Positions 49,749 to 59,747 of a DNA stretch of 64,000 nucleotides are shown here, piece by piece. Source of the stretch: Rebecca billardiae RCC1528 (Eukaryota; Haptophyta); assembly GCA_965240325.2 (NCBI GenBank), contig OZ251227.1, forward strand, positions 1,178,001 through 1,242,000, written 5' to 3'. The notes below the pieces were generated by a model, which did not search any database, was not told the origin of the DNA, and was given only the letters and a program-made list of their open reading frames with translations. Made by a program: the position numbers and the translations under genes. Position 1 is the stretch's first letter, and each line of letters starts with the position of its first letter.

Positions 49749-52700
49749 TCAGCGGCCCGCTGCGCCACCCGCCGCGGCGTCTGGCGGCACGGCCTCTGCC
49801 ACGAGCGAGAGCGACAGCCGGTGCGCCTTCTTGCCCCGCACCCGCCTGGTCACCGCGTCCGAAAGGTGCTGCGCGCCCGAGAGCGACGCCCACGTCACCG
49901 GCGGCTTGGCTTCGCGTTGCTTCGGCATGGGAAGGATGGGCGGCGGCAGGTTGACGCGCACGCGCGGGAGCTTCTCGGCGAAGAGCGCGGAGTGGTCCGC
50001 ACCCAGGTCGTTGCCCGCGAGGTCGAGCGCGGAGAGCGAGAGGCTCTCCTTCAGCTCGTCGGCGATCCGCGCGGCGCCCTCCCCGCTCAGCCGGTTGCTC
50101 ATGAAGCTGAGCTCCTCGAGCTGGGGGTGCGCGCGCAGCGCGTGGGCGACGGCACTGACGCCGTCATCGCCGAGCTCGTTCGAGGCGAGCGAGAGCACGC
50201 GGAGCGAGTGCCCCACCGCGCGCGCCACGCGCTTCGCGCCCACGTCCCCGATCCTGTTGCCGGCGAGGTCGAGCTCCTGCAGCAGCGCGAGCTCAGCGAG
50301 CGCGTCCGCCAGCGGCTGGGTCGCGCCGTCCGTGATCTCGTTGTGCGCGAGATCGAGCTCGGCGAGTCCGGTGTGCTTCTTGATCGCGGGGGCGAGGCTG
50401 GTGACGCCCGCGTCGCCGAGCCGCGCGCCGGCGAGGTAGAGCACGTGCAGCTCGCGGTCGGAGTCGACGAGGCTCGCGGCGAGCAGCGCCGCGCCCTTGC
50501 GGCCGATCGCGCTGTTGCTCAGGTCGAGCTCGCGCAGCGCGGTGTGCGGCCGCAGCGCGCGGCTCAGCGCGCGCGTGCCCATCTTGCCCACGCGGTTGTT
50601 GGCGAGGTCGAGCTCCTCGAGGTTCTCGTGCCTCGCCAGCACCTGCGCCAGCTTGCGCGCGCCGCCGTCGCCGATGTCGTTGCTGCTCAGGTGCAGCAGC
50701 GTGAGGCGCGCGTGCCCCCTGAGCGCGTGCGCCACCTCGGCGATGCCGCGGTCTCCGATCGCGTTGTTCGACAGGAAGAGCTTCTGCAGCTGCGTGTGCC
50801 CGCGCAGCGCGAGGGCGACGCCGCGCGCGCCCTGGTCGGAGATGTGGTTCGAGCTCAGGTCGAGCCACTCGAGCCCGCTCACCCGCGCCAGCGCGCCGCC
50901 CAGCTCGAGCGCGCCCGCGTCCGTGATCTCGTTGGCGCCGAGATCGAGCCACTCCATCTCCATGTGCCCGCGCACGACCGAGGCGAGCTGGCGCGCGCCC
51001 TCGTCGGAGAGCTTGTTGCTGCCGAGGCGGAGGCGGCGGAGGCGCGGCGTGCGCGCGAACACCTCCGCGAGCGCGCCCACGCCCGCGTCGCCCACCCGGT
51101 TGCGCCCGAGGTCGAGCCACTGCAGCGCCTGGTGGCGGCGCAGCCCGCTTGCGAGCGCGCTCGCGCCCGCCGCTGAGATCGTGTTGCCGCTCAGGTCGAG
51201 CCACTGCAGCGTCGAGTGGTACTCGAGGTAGCGCGAGAGCGCGGCCATCGAGGCGGTGCCGAGCTGGTTGTTCGAGAGGTACAGGTACTCCAGCCTGTGC
51301 GTCGCCAGCGCGTCGATCAGCGCGGGCGCCCCCTGGTCGCTGAAGCCGTTGTTGCTCGGGTCGAGCCACGTGAGGGACGAGTGCGCGCGCAGCGCGTCCG
51401 CGAGCGGCCTGGCGCTCGCGTCGGTGGCGTGGTTGTTGTCCAGGTCGAGCTCGCGCAGGCCGTGCTGGCGCTGCAGCACGCGCGCGAGCGCGCCGAGCCC
51501 CGCGTCGCTCAGCTCGGTGTTCGCGAGGAAGAGCGCCTGCAGGTGCGTCGCCGAGTGCAGCGCGGCCGCCATCGCCTTGGCGCCCGCGTCGCCGATGGCG
51601 TTTGATGACAGGTTCACGCGCGCGAGGTGCGGGTGGACGCGCACGGCGGAGGCGACGGCGCCGGCGCCCTCCGAGCTCAGCCGGTTGTCCGACAGGTCGA
51701 GCTCCTCCAGCGCGTGCAGGTCGCGCAGCCCCTCCGCCAGCGAGCTCGCGCCCGCGTCGCCGATCCGGTTGGTGCCGAGGTAGAGGCGCTGCAGCCGCGC
51801 GGTTGTGCGCGCAATCTTGCCGAGCGCGCGCGCGCCCTGGTCGCCGACGTTGTTGTTGGAGAGGTCGATCTCGACGAGGCGCGCGTGGCCGTACAGCGCG
51901 TCCGCGAGCGCGAGCGTGCCGTCGTCCGAGATCGAGTTGTTCCCCAGCCCGCACACCTGCAGCTGCAGCTGCGGGCGCAGCGAGTCGGCAAGCGCGATCG
52001 CGGCCGCGTCCGTCATCCGGTTGTCGCCCATGTCCAGCAGCTGCAGCGCCGAGAGGTGCGCGGCGCCCTCGGCGATCGCGCCGACGCCCGGGTCGTACAG
52101 CCGGTTGCTCGCCAGGTAGAGCACGCGCAGCTTCGGGTGCGCGCGCACCGCGCCCGCCAGCGCCTTCGCGCTGCCGACGCTCAGCTGGTTGTAGCTCAGG
52201 TCGACCCAGCGCAGCGCCGTCAGTGTGCGCAGCGCGTCTGCGAGGCTCGCGCCGCCGTCGTCGGCGATGTTGTTCTCGTTGAGGTCGAGCCGCTGCAGGC
52301 TCGCGTGCGGGCGCAGCGCCACCGCCAGGAAGTCCGCGCCCGCGTCGCCGATGCGGTTCTTCGAGAGGTCGACGCGGCGCAGGTTGGAGTGCGCGATGAT
52401 GGCGCGCGAGAGCGCGCGCACGCCCGCGTCGCCGATGCGGTTCGACGCGAGGAGGAGGCGGCGGAGCGTGGGGTGGTGGCGCACGGCGTCGGCGACCGAG
52501 CGCGCGCCGATGTCGCCCAGGTCGTTCTCCCCGAGGTCCACGCCCAGCAGCCCCGTGTGCCAGCGCAGCGTGCGCGCGAGCGAGGCGACGCCGCTCACGC
52601 CCACGTGCGCGGCCGCGCAGTTGAACCACAGCAGGCTCGAGGCGGGCGCGCGCGCCGAGACGAAGTAGAGCGAGCCGCAGCGCGCGAGCGCGCGCGCGCC

Positions 52701-54617
52701 GTCGGCGCCGAGCATGTTGCCCGAGACCGCGAGCTCGTTCAGCTCGGGGTGCGTCAGCTCGCCCGCGAGCGCCGTCACGCCCGCGCTCGTGGCGAGGTTG
52801 TCGGACAGCCGCAGCACGCGCAGGTGGCGGTGCGGCCGGAGCGCGGGCGCGAGGATCGCCCAGCCGTCGTCGCCGAGGAGGTTCTCCGAGAGGTCGAGCG
52901 AGGTGAGCGCGGCGAGCTTGCCCAGCGCGAGCGCGAGCATCCGCGCGCCCAGGTCGCTCACGCCGTTCCCGCGCAGGTCGAGGTCCTGCAGCGAGTGCTG
53001 CAGCTGCAGCGCGCCCGCGAGCGCGTTCACGCCCTCGTCGCCCAGCGAGTTCTCACTCAGGCCGAGCCGCTCGAGCTGCGTGTGCTTGCCGATGGCCCTG
53101 GCGAGGTGCACGCCGCCCACGTCGGAGATGTGGTTGCCGTCGAGCAGCAGCACGCGCAGCGCGTCCTCGTCCGCCAGCTCCGTGCTCAGCGCCGCCGCCG
53201 CCTCGTCCGACAGCCCCATGTCGATCACCGAGAGCACGGTCAGCGTCGCGATGCGCACGGCGCGCACGATCCCGGGGAACGCGTCCGAGTCGAGGCCCTC
53301 GAAGTGGAGCTCGCGCAGCGTGGGCGGGAGCGCGAGCGCGAGGAGCTGCGTCGCGCCCGTCGAGAGCACCGAGCGCACCGCCTCGGGCATCGGGATCCGC
53401 GCGCCGCCGCCGGAGCCGCCGCGCGCGCCGCCGCGCGGCTTGCCGCCGCCGCCGCCGCCGCCGCCGCCCTTGCCGCCCGAGCGCCCCTGCGCGCTCGGCA
53501 CGCCGCTGCCGAGGTCGGAGGCGAGGGCGACGAGCAGCTTGCGCAGCCGCGAGCGCTTGAGCGCGCTGAATATCCCCGCCAGCGCGCGCCCGTTGTTGTT
53601 CGCCAGCGCGCGCGCGAGCATCGAGACGCCGAGCGCCGCGCGGACGGTGTTGTCGAGCGGAGGCACGCCGCGCGGACCCAGCGATGCGCGGATCGCCTCC
53701 GCGTCCTCCTCGCGCGCGGCGTGCGCCTCGGCGAGCTCGAAGAGCGAGGCCTTGAAGACGATGGCGCGCGGGAACGCGTCCTCCCGCTCCACCTTCGCCT
53801 TCGACGCCGAGTAGTCCGCCGTCTGGAAGTTGGCCGCGTCGTCCACGACCGCGTGCCCGTCGATCAGGCACACCGCCGGGCCGTTGGCGAGCGGCGCGAC
53901 CACGTCGACCAGCAGCGACTCGGAGACGAGCGCCTGGTACAGCTCGAAGCCGCACCACGCGCGGGAGAAGAAGACGCCGCCGAGGTCGATCACCGCCACC
54001 GCGCCCCGCGCGCCCCGCAGCGCCGCGCGGAACGGCGTCGCCTTGACGTCCGAGATGAGCGCGTCCTCGCCGCCGTGCGGGTCGACCGCGAGCGCGTACA
54101 TCCAGTACACGGTGCTGGGGGGCAGCGCGCGGTCATTGGCGTGCTGCTCGATGCAGCGGATCAGGTTGGGCAGGTACATCCCCGCCCAGTGCGTCACGCA
54201 CCACTCCGGCTTCTGCGCCTCCTTGCTCACCATCTCCGCGTACGACGCGTGCCGTGTCTCGCCGCTCGCGCTCGTGAACGTCGTGTCGGCGGTGGCCGGC
54301 TTGAGGAGCAGCTCGTGCAGGTCGCGGATGGTGACCTCGTCGATCGAGAGATCCACCATCACCACGCCCCCCTCGCCGTCGGCGCGCTCGCCCTGCCACG
54401 CATCCTTCGCGCAGCGGCTCTTGGCAAACTTGAAGAGCTTCTGCAGCTGCGCGAGCGTCACGCCGCGCGCCTCCGGCTGCTCGATCTCGCAGCCAGCGCT
54501 GCCGAAGAGCTTGGTATACTTTGGGCCGCGCCGACTCGGCGCGTCCGTCTCCTCCACCTCGCCCAACGCGGCCGTCGACGCGGCCTGCGACCCGGCCTGC
54601 GGTAGCGCCCGCAGCAT
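49749..54617 (-). CDS. TIR-like N-domain plus about 38 ribonuclease-inhibitor-type LRRs
   Basis: One exon, 1622 residues. ATG 54617 is the first ATG of the frame. Residues about 137-250 resemble the TIR-like domain of algal and protist proteins: WCVTHWAGMY, an internal VYWMYALAVDPHGG, a Pro-Phe-Arg-x-Ala-Leu strand-helix and VIDLGGVFFSRAWCGFELY. A Gly-rich linker follows at about 385-410, then about 38 tandem leucine-rich repeats of mostly 28 residues (about 485-1549), consensus LxxLDLSxNxIGDxGAxALA. This RI-type consensus matches NOD-like receptors and RanGAP. No NTPase domain is seen between the two parts, unlike TIR-NLRs. A role as an intracellular recognition receptor is the simplest inference; a RanGAP-like or flagellar role is possible. 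The repeats are 84 bp at DNA level and read open on the other strand too. Confidence 0.85.
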   Translation of the reverse strand: MLRALPQAGSQAASTAALGEVEETDAPSRRGPKYTKLFGSAGCEIEQPEARGVTLAQLQKLFKFAKSRCAKDAWQGERADGEGGVVMVDLSIDEVTIRDLHELLLKPATADTTFTSASGETRHASYAEMVSKEAQKPEWCVTHWAGMYLPNLIRCIEQHANDRALPPSTVYWMYALAVDPHGGEDALISDVKATPFRAALRGARGAVAVIDLGGVFFSRAWCGFELYQALVSESLLVDVVAPLANGPAVCLIDGHAVVDDAANFQTADYSASKAKVEREDAFPRAIVFKASLFELAEAHAAREEDAEAIRASLGPRGVPPLDNTVRAALGVSMLARALANNNGRALAGIFSALKRSRLRKLLVALASDLGSGVPSAQGRSGGKGGGGGGGGGKPRGGARGGSGGGARIPMPEAVRSVLSTGATQLLALALPPTLRELHFEGLDSDAFPGIVRAVRIATLTVLSVIDMGLSDEAAAALSTELADEDALRVLLLDGNHISDVGGVHLARAIGKHTQLERLGLSENSLGDEGVNALAGALQLQHSLQDLDLRGNGVSDLGARMLALALGKLAALTSLDLSENLLGDDGWAILAPALRPHRHLRVLRLSDNLATSAGVTALAGELTHPELNELAVSGNMLGADGARALARCGSLYFVSARAPASSLLWFNCAAAHVGVSGVASLARTLRWHTGLLGVDLGENDLGDIGARSVADAVRHHPTLRRLLLASNRIGDAGVRALSRAIIAHSNLRRVDLSKNRIGDAGADFLAVALRPHASLQRLDLNENNIADDGGASLADALRTLTALRWVDLSYNQLSVGSAKALAGAVRAHPKLRVLYLASNRLYDPGVGAIAEGAAHLSALQLLDMGDNRMTDAAAIALADSLRPQLQLQVCGLGNNSISDDGTLALADALYGHARLVEIDLSNNNVGDQGARALGKIARTTARLQRLYLGTNRIGDAGASSLAEGLRDLHALEELDLSDNRLSSEGAGAVASAVRVHPHLARVNLSSNAIGDAGAKAMAAALHSATHLQALFLANTELSDAGLGALARVLQRQHGLRELDLDNNHATDASARPLADALRAHSSLTWLDPSNNGFSDQGAPALIDALATHRLEYLYLSNNQLGTASMAALSRYLEYHSTLQWLDLSGNTISAAGASALASGLRRHQALQWLDLGRNRVGDAGVGALAEVFARTPRLRRLRLGSNKLSDEGARQLASVVRGHMEMEWLDLGANEITDAGALELGGALARVSGLEWLDLSSNHISDQGARGVALALRGHTQLQKLFLSNNAIGDRGIAEVAHALRGHARLTLLHLSSNDIGDGGARKLAQVLARHENLEELDLANNRVGKMGTRALSRALRPHTALRELDLSNSAIGRKGAALLAASLVDSDRELHVLYLAGARLGDAGVTSLAPAIKKHTGLAELDLAHNEITDGATQPLADALAELALLQELDLAGNRIGDVGAKRVARAVGHSLRVLSLASNELGDDGVSAVAHALRAHPQLEELSFMSNRLSGEGAARIADELKESLSLSALDLAGNDLGADHSALFAEKLPRVRVNLPPPILPMPKQREAKPPVTWASLSGAQHLSDAVTRRVRGKKAHRLSLSLVAEAVPPDAAAGGAAGR

Positions 54618-54782
54618 CCCGCTGCTGCTGGCAGACAGTGCTCTACTGACCGCCGAGAACCTCGCGAGAACGACGCCGGCGACCTGGCCGACGCGCTCGA
54701 TTTCGACGACGACGGGTCCGGGCGCGCATTTCTCACGGCCGGACTCGGGCACCAAAGCACGGCGGAACCCTGCGCGCGCACG
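54618..54782. promoter_or_regulatory. Probable bidirectional promoter, TIR-like/LRR gene / cupin gene
   Basis: A 165-bp gap between divergent start codons; no TATA box seen. Co-expression of the two genes is a testable inference. Confidence 0.45.
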
Positions 54783-56507
54783 ATGGCCTCGCTGGTCCTC
54801 CTGCTGCACGCTGCCCGGGCAAACCAGGCGCCGAGCCAGCAAATCATCGATCCAAACATGCGCGTCGTCGAGATAGCCGACCAGCTATCGAGTCGATGCG
54901 CGAAGCAGTGCATCCCCGAGCTCCGGTACAACGCGGGGGTCGCCGCCGCGGACGTGGGCCGCTCGCGCGAGGCCATCAAGCACCTGACCGAAGCCGCGCA
55001 GACCGACGCGAAGCGTGGCCTCGGGTTCAGGATGATGGTTCGCGAGAGGCTGGCCAAGCAGCTCCTCGCCGTCGGCAGCACGGCCGACGCGTGCGCGCTG
55101 CTCCGCCGGCTGCTTGGCAACAAGTCGCTGACCGCCGCCATGCGCTACAGCTGCGCCAGCATGCTGCGGACGTGCGAGCTCGAGCTCGGGCTGTCCGAGC
55201 CATCCAGCGAGCTGAGGGCCGAGGAGGCGGGCTACGATCACACGCTCAGGGGGTTCTGGAGCGACTACGAGGGCTGGGGTGCTGAGCGCACGCGCGGCGA
55301 CACGATCGCAGTCCTCGAGCGCGTTCCGAGCGCGGGGGAGTTTGGCGGCTTTGTCGCGCGCCGCCAGCCTGTCGTGATCGGCGACCCTGCCGCCGCGGCC
55401 GCGGACCCAGTGGCCTTGCTCGAGGCCCTCGGCTGGCGTGACCCCGCCGCCGTCTTCACCGGGCCCCGGCTCGCCGAGCTGATGGGCGACGAGGAGGTGT
55501 TCGTGGAGGCGGTGCGCGTGCAGCCGGCGCGTGAGCACGTGCCCGCCGTGTTCGGCCACGAGAACGGCGCGCACCGCCGGCTGGTGTGCAACGTGTCGGA
55601 CGTGCTCTTCGACATGGCGGGCTCTCGCTGCCGCGCGCGCGCGCTCGGCCTGGCCGGGCAGAGCTGCCTCGACCAGCGCCTTGGCGTCCTCCCGATCTCA
55701 CGCGCCGGAACTGCCCACTGCGACGACGAGGAGGAGGACGACGACGGCACACGCTGGCAGCTGTACGCCAATCTGCAAGCGACGCTGCGACCCGTGCCTC
55801 CCGAAGCGTACCCATACACGCGCCCGCTCTTCCGCATCCGCGACAGCGTGCCCATCCCGCCGTTTGTGCGCGGCGGCGGCCATAACGTCACTCGAGCCAA
55901 CCTGTGGGTTGGACACGCGGCGCACGGCCGCTCGCAGCTGCACGTCGACCACACGGAGAACCTGTACGTGCTGGCGCGCGGGAGCAAGCGGCTGCGCATC
56001 TTCCCGCCGAGCGAGGCGCGCGCACTCCGGCCCGAGCTGCCGCCCACGTACGTCTCCGCCTCCGGCCTGACGACCTTCGCGGCGCCAAGTGCGGACAGGG
56101 GCACCGGCGTCTTCAGCGAGCTCGTGCTCACCTCGCCCGTTCCCGGCGCCAGCGCTGTAGGGCCGTATCCGGAGCAGGCCGCACGCGCGCGCAGGCAAGG
56201 GTACGAAGTGCAGCTGCGCGCGGGGCAGGCGCTGTACCTGCCCGCCTTCTGGTGGCACGAAGTCGAGAGCGAGGGCGGGCCGCCGCTGAGGGTGTCGGCG
56301 AGTCTGGGCCCTGCTGCCGACGACTCGTCTGCGGATGCTGCTGCTGATGATGACGGGCAGGCGTGCACGGCTGACCGGGCCCGGGGGCTGACCCGCGCAG
56401 CCGCAGATGACGGCCTCGACATCCACGTGGCCGTGAACTACTGGTTCGGCACTCCTGCCGACGCCGACGACGCCGTGTTCCACGCGATGTCGTCAGCCGC
56501 GTCATGA
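54783..56507 (+). CDS. Secretory cupin/JmjC-type Fe(II)/2-oxoglutarate oxygenase
   Basis: One exon, 574 residues. Residues 1-14 (MASLVLLLHAARAN) look like a signal peptide. Residues about 20-140 contain TPR-like helices (LRYNAGVAAADVGRSREAIK). The catalytic cupin-8/JmjC-type domain begins near 185 (GEFGGFVARRQPVVIGDP). The iron ligands are visible: His387 and Asp389 in SQLHVDHTENLYVLARG, followed by KRLRIFPPSEA (the 2-oxoglutarate-binding basic strand), and His492 in LYLPAFWWHEVES. Such enzymes hydroxylate proteins; with a signal peptide it would act in the secretory pathway, but the substrate is not evident. An acidic low-complexity loop (DDEEEDDDG) interrupts the domain near 315. It shares a 165-bp divergent promoter with the LRR gene. 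Confidence 0.82.
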   Translation: MASLVLLLHAARANQAPSQQIIDPNMRVVEIADQLSSRCAKQCIPELRYNAGVAAADVGRSREAIKHLTEAAQTDAKRGLGFRMMVRERLAKQLLAVGSTADACALLRRLLGNKSLTAAMRYSCASMLRTCELELGLSEPSSELRAEEAGYDHTLRGFWSDYEGWGAERTRGDTIAVLERVPSAGEFGGFVARRQPVVIGDPAAAAADPVALLEALGWRDPAAVFTGPRLAELMGDEEVFVEAVRVQPAREHVPAVFGHENGAHRRLVCNVSDVLFDMAGSRCRARALGLAGQSCLDQRLGVLPISRAGTAHCDDEEEDDDGTRWQLYANLQATLRPVPPEAYPYTRPLFRIRDSVPIPPFVRGGGHNVTRANLWVGHAAHGRSQLHVDHTENLYVLARGSKRLRIFPPSEARALRPELPPTYVSASGLTTFAAPSADRGTGVFSELVLTSPVPGASAVGPYPEQAARARRQGYEVQLRAGQALYLPAFWWHEVESEGGPPLRVSASLGPAADDSSADAAADDDGQACTADRARGLTRAAADDGLDIHVAVNYWFGTPADADDAVFHAMSSAAS

Positions 56508-57409
56508 CATCACGATGACGTCTCGTGAACATCAGACTCATCGTCGCCGGCTCTGGCCTGGTTAGTGACCCCTGCCAGTCCCCGTTACTGTACCTGTGAC
56601 ACGTCATAGAAATAACCACGCGCAACCTACCGAAAATAATGATCTCGTCATTCATCATCAGCATATATATCATCGTCGTCGCATATATTATTCCTGCGGC
56701 CGAATAATTATAACCGTCAGCACCGAGGCGGGTGACTGACGGACCTCACGGCCACGGGCGCCCTCTCGACCACGGGCAGCTGCGCCTCCGCACTGCCCGC
56801 GCCCGTCGTTCGTTTGTAAAATAATGAAGCGCCGCAGCGGTGCTGACCGGTCCCAGCACGTGTGCTCATGCTGGACGAGAATGTGCAGGACGATGGGCAA
56901 CTTGTCTTAATTACTTGAACTCGAGGCGAGCGGTGCGGCACTGCAGGGCGAAGGCGCGGACAGCAGACAACCTCACCGAGTGCAGAGGGGACTGCCAAAG
57001 GCAAAGCAAAGGCGCACACTTCGTGTGAGCCGAGCTCAAGTCTCAAGAGAGCGGTCGGAGGAAAGCGCAGCCCCGGTGTCGTGAGACCCCTGCGGCCTGC
57101 CCGGCTCGGCGCACGCGTCGCGACGCCCCCGGTGGGTCCCTTGGGCCGCCACGCTGCCAAATGAGTGCTTGCCGAAATAAGTACCGTGTCCTGCAGGCGC
57201 TGGCGGTGCCGGCCGGATGGGCTGCTGAGCGGACTGAACTAAGCTAGGTGTCACCAGGACTGCTGCGCGCGCTGTCCACCACGGCGCCCGGCGCCGGACA
57301 GCTGGTTGATGTTATCACTATTCACTGCCGAGCGAGCCGGATGGCTTGGTGTCGCTCCTAGCACTTAGCAGAAGCAGACACTCAGCAATTGTGCTGCCAA
57401 TTAATAACA

Positions 57410-57695
<286 letters not shown>

Positions 57696-57816
57696 CGACG
57701 TGGTATGCAACGGGCAGGCGTCAGAGTCAGCAAGCTGTAGCAGCAGATCGAGCAGCAGAGACAAACACCAGGATCAGCGCTCCTCGCCGTCGTCCCCCCC
57801 CCCTCGTAGTCGCCCA

Positions 57817-59747
57817 TCACTCCATCGCCGAGCGGAAGCTCGACGCACCGTCTGGCGTCGACGCGCGCGCGCCACCGCGGTGGTCGCGGTGCCACGCGTC
57901 GTCAGCCGTCGTCTCGAAGTAGTCGTCGTATGCAGCGCCCCCGCGGGCGCGTGCCCCCGGGCGCACGTGCGCCATGCGCGCGCGGGCGATGAGCATCTTG
58001 GCCTGGCCACGCAGGCAGCGCATGCCCAGCTCGCGCCGCATGGTGCCGAGCAGCGCGCGCTCGGCGGCGGGGCGCGAGGGCGCGCTGAGGCGCGCGCGCC
58101 ACGTGTCCCGCCCCATCTTGGCGATCTTCTTGAGGGTGAGGTCCACCTCCGCGCTCCACTCGCCGAACGCCCCCACGACAATCGGGACGATCGCGGGGAA
58201 GGTGTCGAGCCGCGCCTCGTATGGGCCCACCTGGCCCTCAAGCGTGCCGTAGACCTCGCGGTCGAGGAGCTGCAGCTGCTTGCGCCGCTCGCGCGGGACG
58301 AGTTCCGCGCGGTGGCGCACCGCACCGTTGCGGCCGTCGCTCACCCTGTAGCGCGACTGGCTCAGCGAGATGGTCTTGACCTCGAACAGGGTACAGTTGC
58401 CGTGCACCTCGGCACTCAGGTCCACCACCGGCACGCGCTTGCGGTCCGTGCCGAGCACCGCCTGCGCCTGGGCGGTGGACTGGGCGTGCACCGAGCCGAA
58501 GATCCAGATATATATGTTCATATTCATCGTCGCCGATTCAGACGGATTGAGCCGGTTGAGCGGGCTGGTTCCAGGCTGTGCACATATGCGGCGCAGCATC
58601 AGACGGATTGAGCCGGTTGAGCGGGCTGGTTCCAGGCTGTGCACATGCGGCGCAGCATCGGGTCTGCCCTGCGCACCGCCCGGAGGCCGCCATCCTCCGG
58701 GAAGAGCTCGTCCCTGCGCAACCGCTCCGCGACCGCGGGCGCGTTGTAGCACTCTGTCGAGATCTTGAACTCGACGATCGCAAGATCTCTGCGCCACGCA
58801 TCCCTTGGGTGGTGCGCGGCGACAGCGCTGGTGTAGTTGAGCACGACCCCGAGCGACTCCGACGCGGTGTACAGGTTCAGTTCCTCGTGCGGCGAGACCC
58901 CCGTTGTGTTCACGTAGAAGACCGCGGTCGCTTGGTTCGCCGGCTTCTTGAAGCTCACCTGGTTGAACATCGGGCACGCCCACGCCCACTCGTTGGTGCT
59001 GGCGAGCAGCCCAACGTGCATGCGCTGCCGCGCGCGCATGGTGGTCCAGTCGTCGTCGCGGCAGGTCACGTTGTTGTAGTTTTCGGCGAACCGGCGCCAG
59101 TAACGATTGCGTATCTTCCATGCCGCACTGAACGACACGCCGGACAGCTGCCCGTTGTGCGCGAGGTTGCCCACGTAGTCTAGCTTGCGCTGCACGCTGC
59201 TGCGATGCCCTCGCGGGGTCGGCGGCGGGGCCGTCCAGTTGGCCCGCTTCGTGCCACTCCGCGGACCATGGAAGTGGTCGTACCGGCGCTGAGCGTACTG
59301 CGCGGGCGTGTAGTCAGCGGGGCACGGCGGTATCACATTGTTCACCCGCAGGATCCAAATGTCGTGTGGGTAAGCGCCGCCGCGCTGATCAGGGCCCATC
59401 GTGTCGTACGCAAAGCCGACGTCGCCGGCGGGTGGCTGACCCCAGATGCACATGGGCGTCTCCGCGTGCAAGAGGCTCGCCGGCAAGAGTTCAGCGCCGA
59501 TGTGCTTTGCCTCGCCATGGATGCACTTGGAGTCGCGCTCTGCGCGATTCCTGCCGTACCGGCTGGTGCACTCGACCACGCGCATTGTCACGCCCACGTC
59601 GCCGCGGAGGGAGACGCTGAGCTTCTCGAGAGCCTGCTCACTACGTGAGGCAATGCGCTCAATGCACTCGTCCACCGGATCGGCGCCGCCCCTCGCAGCG
59701 CTCGTGCCGAGGAGCGCCATAGCGAGTACCCGCGAGCGGGACACCAT
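57817..59747 (-). CDS. Unrecognised secretory protein, two exons
   Basis: I do not recognise the family. Exon 1 starts at ATG 59747 and should end at 58677, where GCG|GTGCGC gives the donor type used elsewhere in this window. Exon 2 starts at 58479, 58467 or 58461 (three in-frame CAG acceptors) and ends at 57817. The intron (about 200-215 bp) contains a 61-bp tandem duplication. Exon 1 begins with a short signal-like stretch ([17 protein letters not shown]) and has several Cys and N-glycosylation sites (NYNNVT, NTTG, NYTS), fitting an extracellular or lumenal protein. It includes [19 protein letters not shown] and [10 protein letters not shown]. Exon 2 has [10 protein letters not shown] then CTLFEVKTI, a D...ExK arrangement seen in PD-(D/E)XK nucleases, but too short to assign. 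If the splice is wrong, the duplication would make this two broken ORFs. Confidence 0.55.
58539..58658. repeat. 61-bp tandem duplication, probably intronic
   Basis: Copies at 58539-58599 (61 bp) and 58600-58658 (59 bp) are identical apart from one AT dinucleotide (CACATATGCGG versus CACATGCGG). They lie in the proposed intron of the flanking minus-strand gene. The near identity means the duplication is recent. Confidence 0.9.

Noticed and set aside
49990-53170. Regular repeats suggesting a CRISPR array
   Set aside because: They are coding LRR units, diverged, with no spacers; the genome is eukaryotic.
51627-54605. 992-codon plus-strand ORF opposite the LRR gene
   Set aside because: Antisense of the LRR repeats; lacks any family and is an effect of the periodic 84-bp unit.
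58599-59747. Resemblance of part of the secretory protein to the C-terminus of carboxylesterases
   Set aside because: Only a loose likeness around NEWAWACP and [11 protein letters not shown]; no nucleophile elbow is present.
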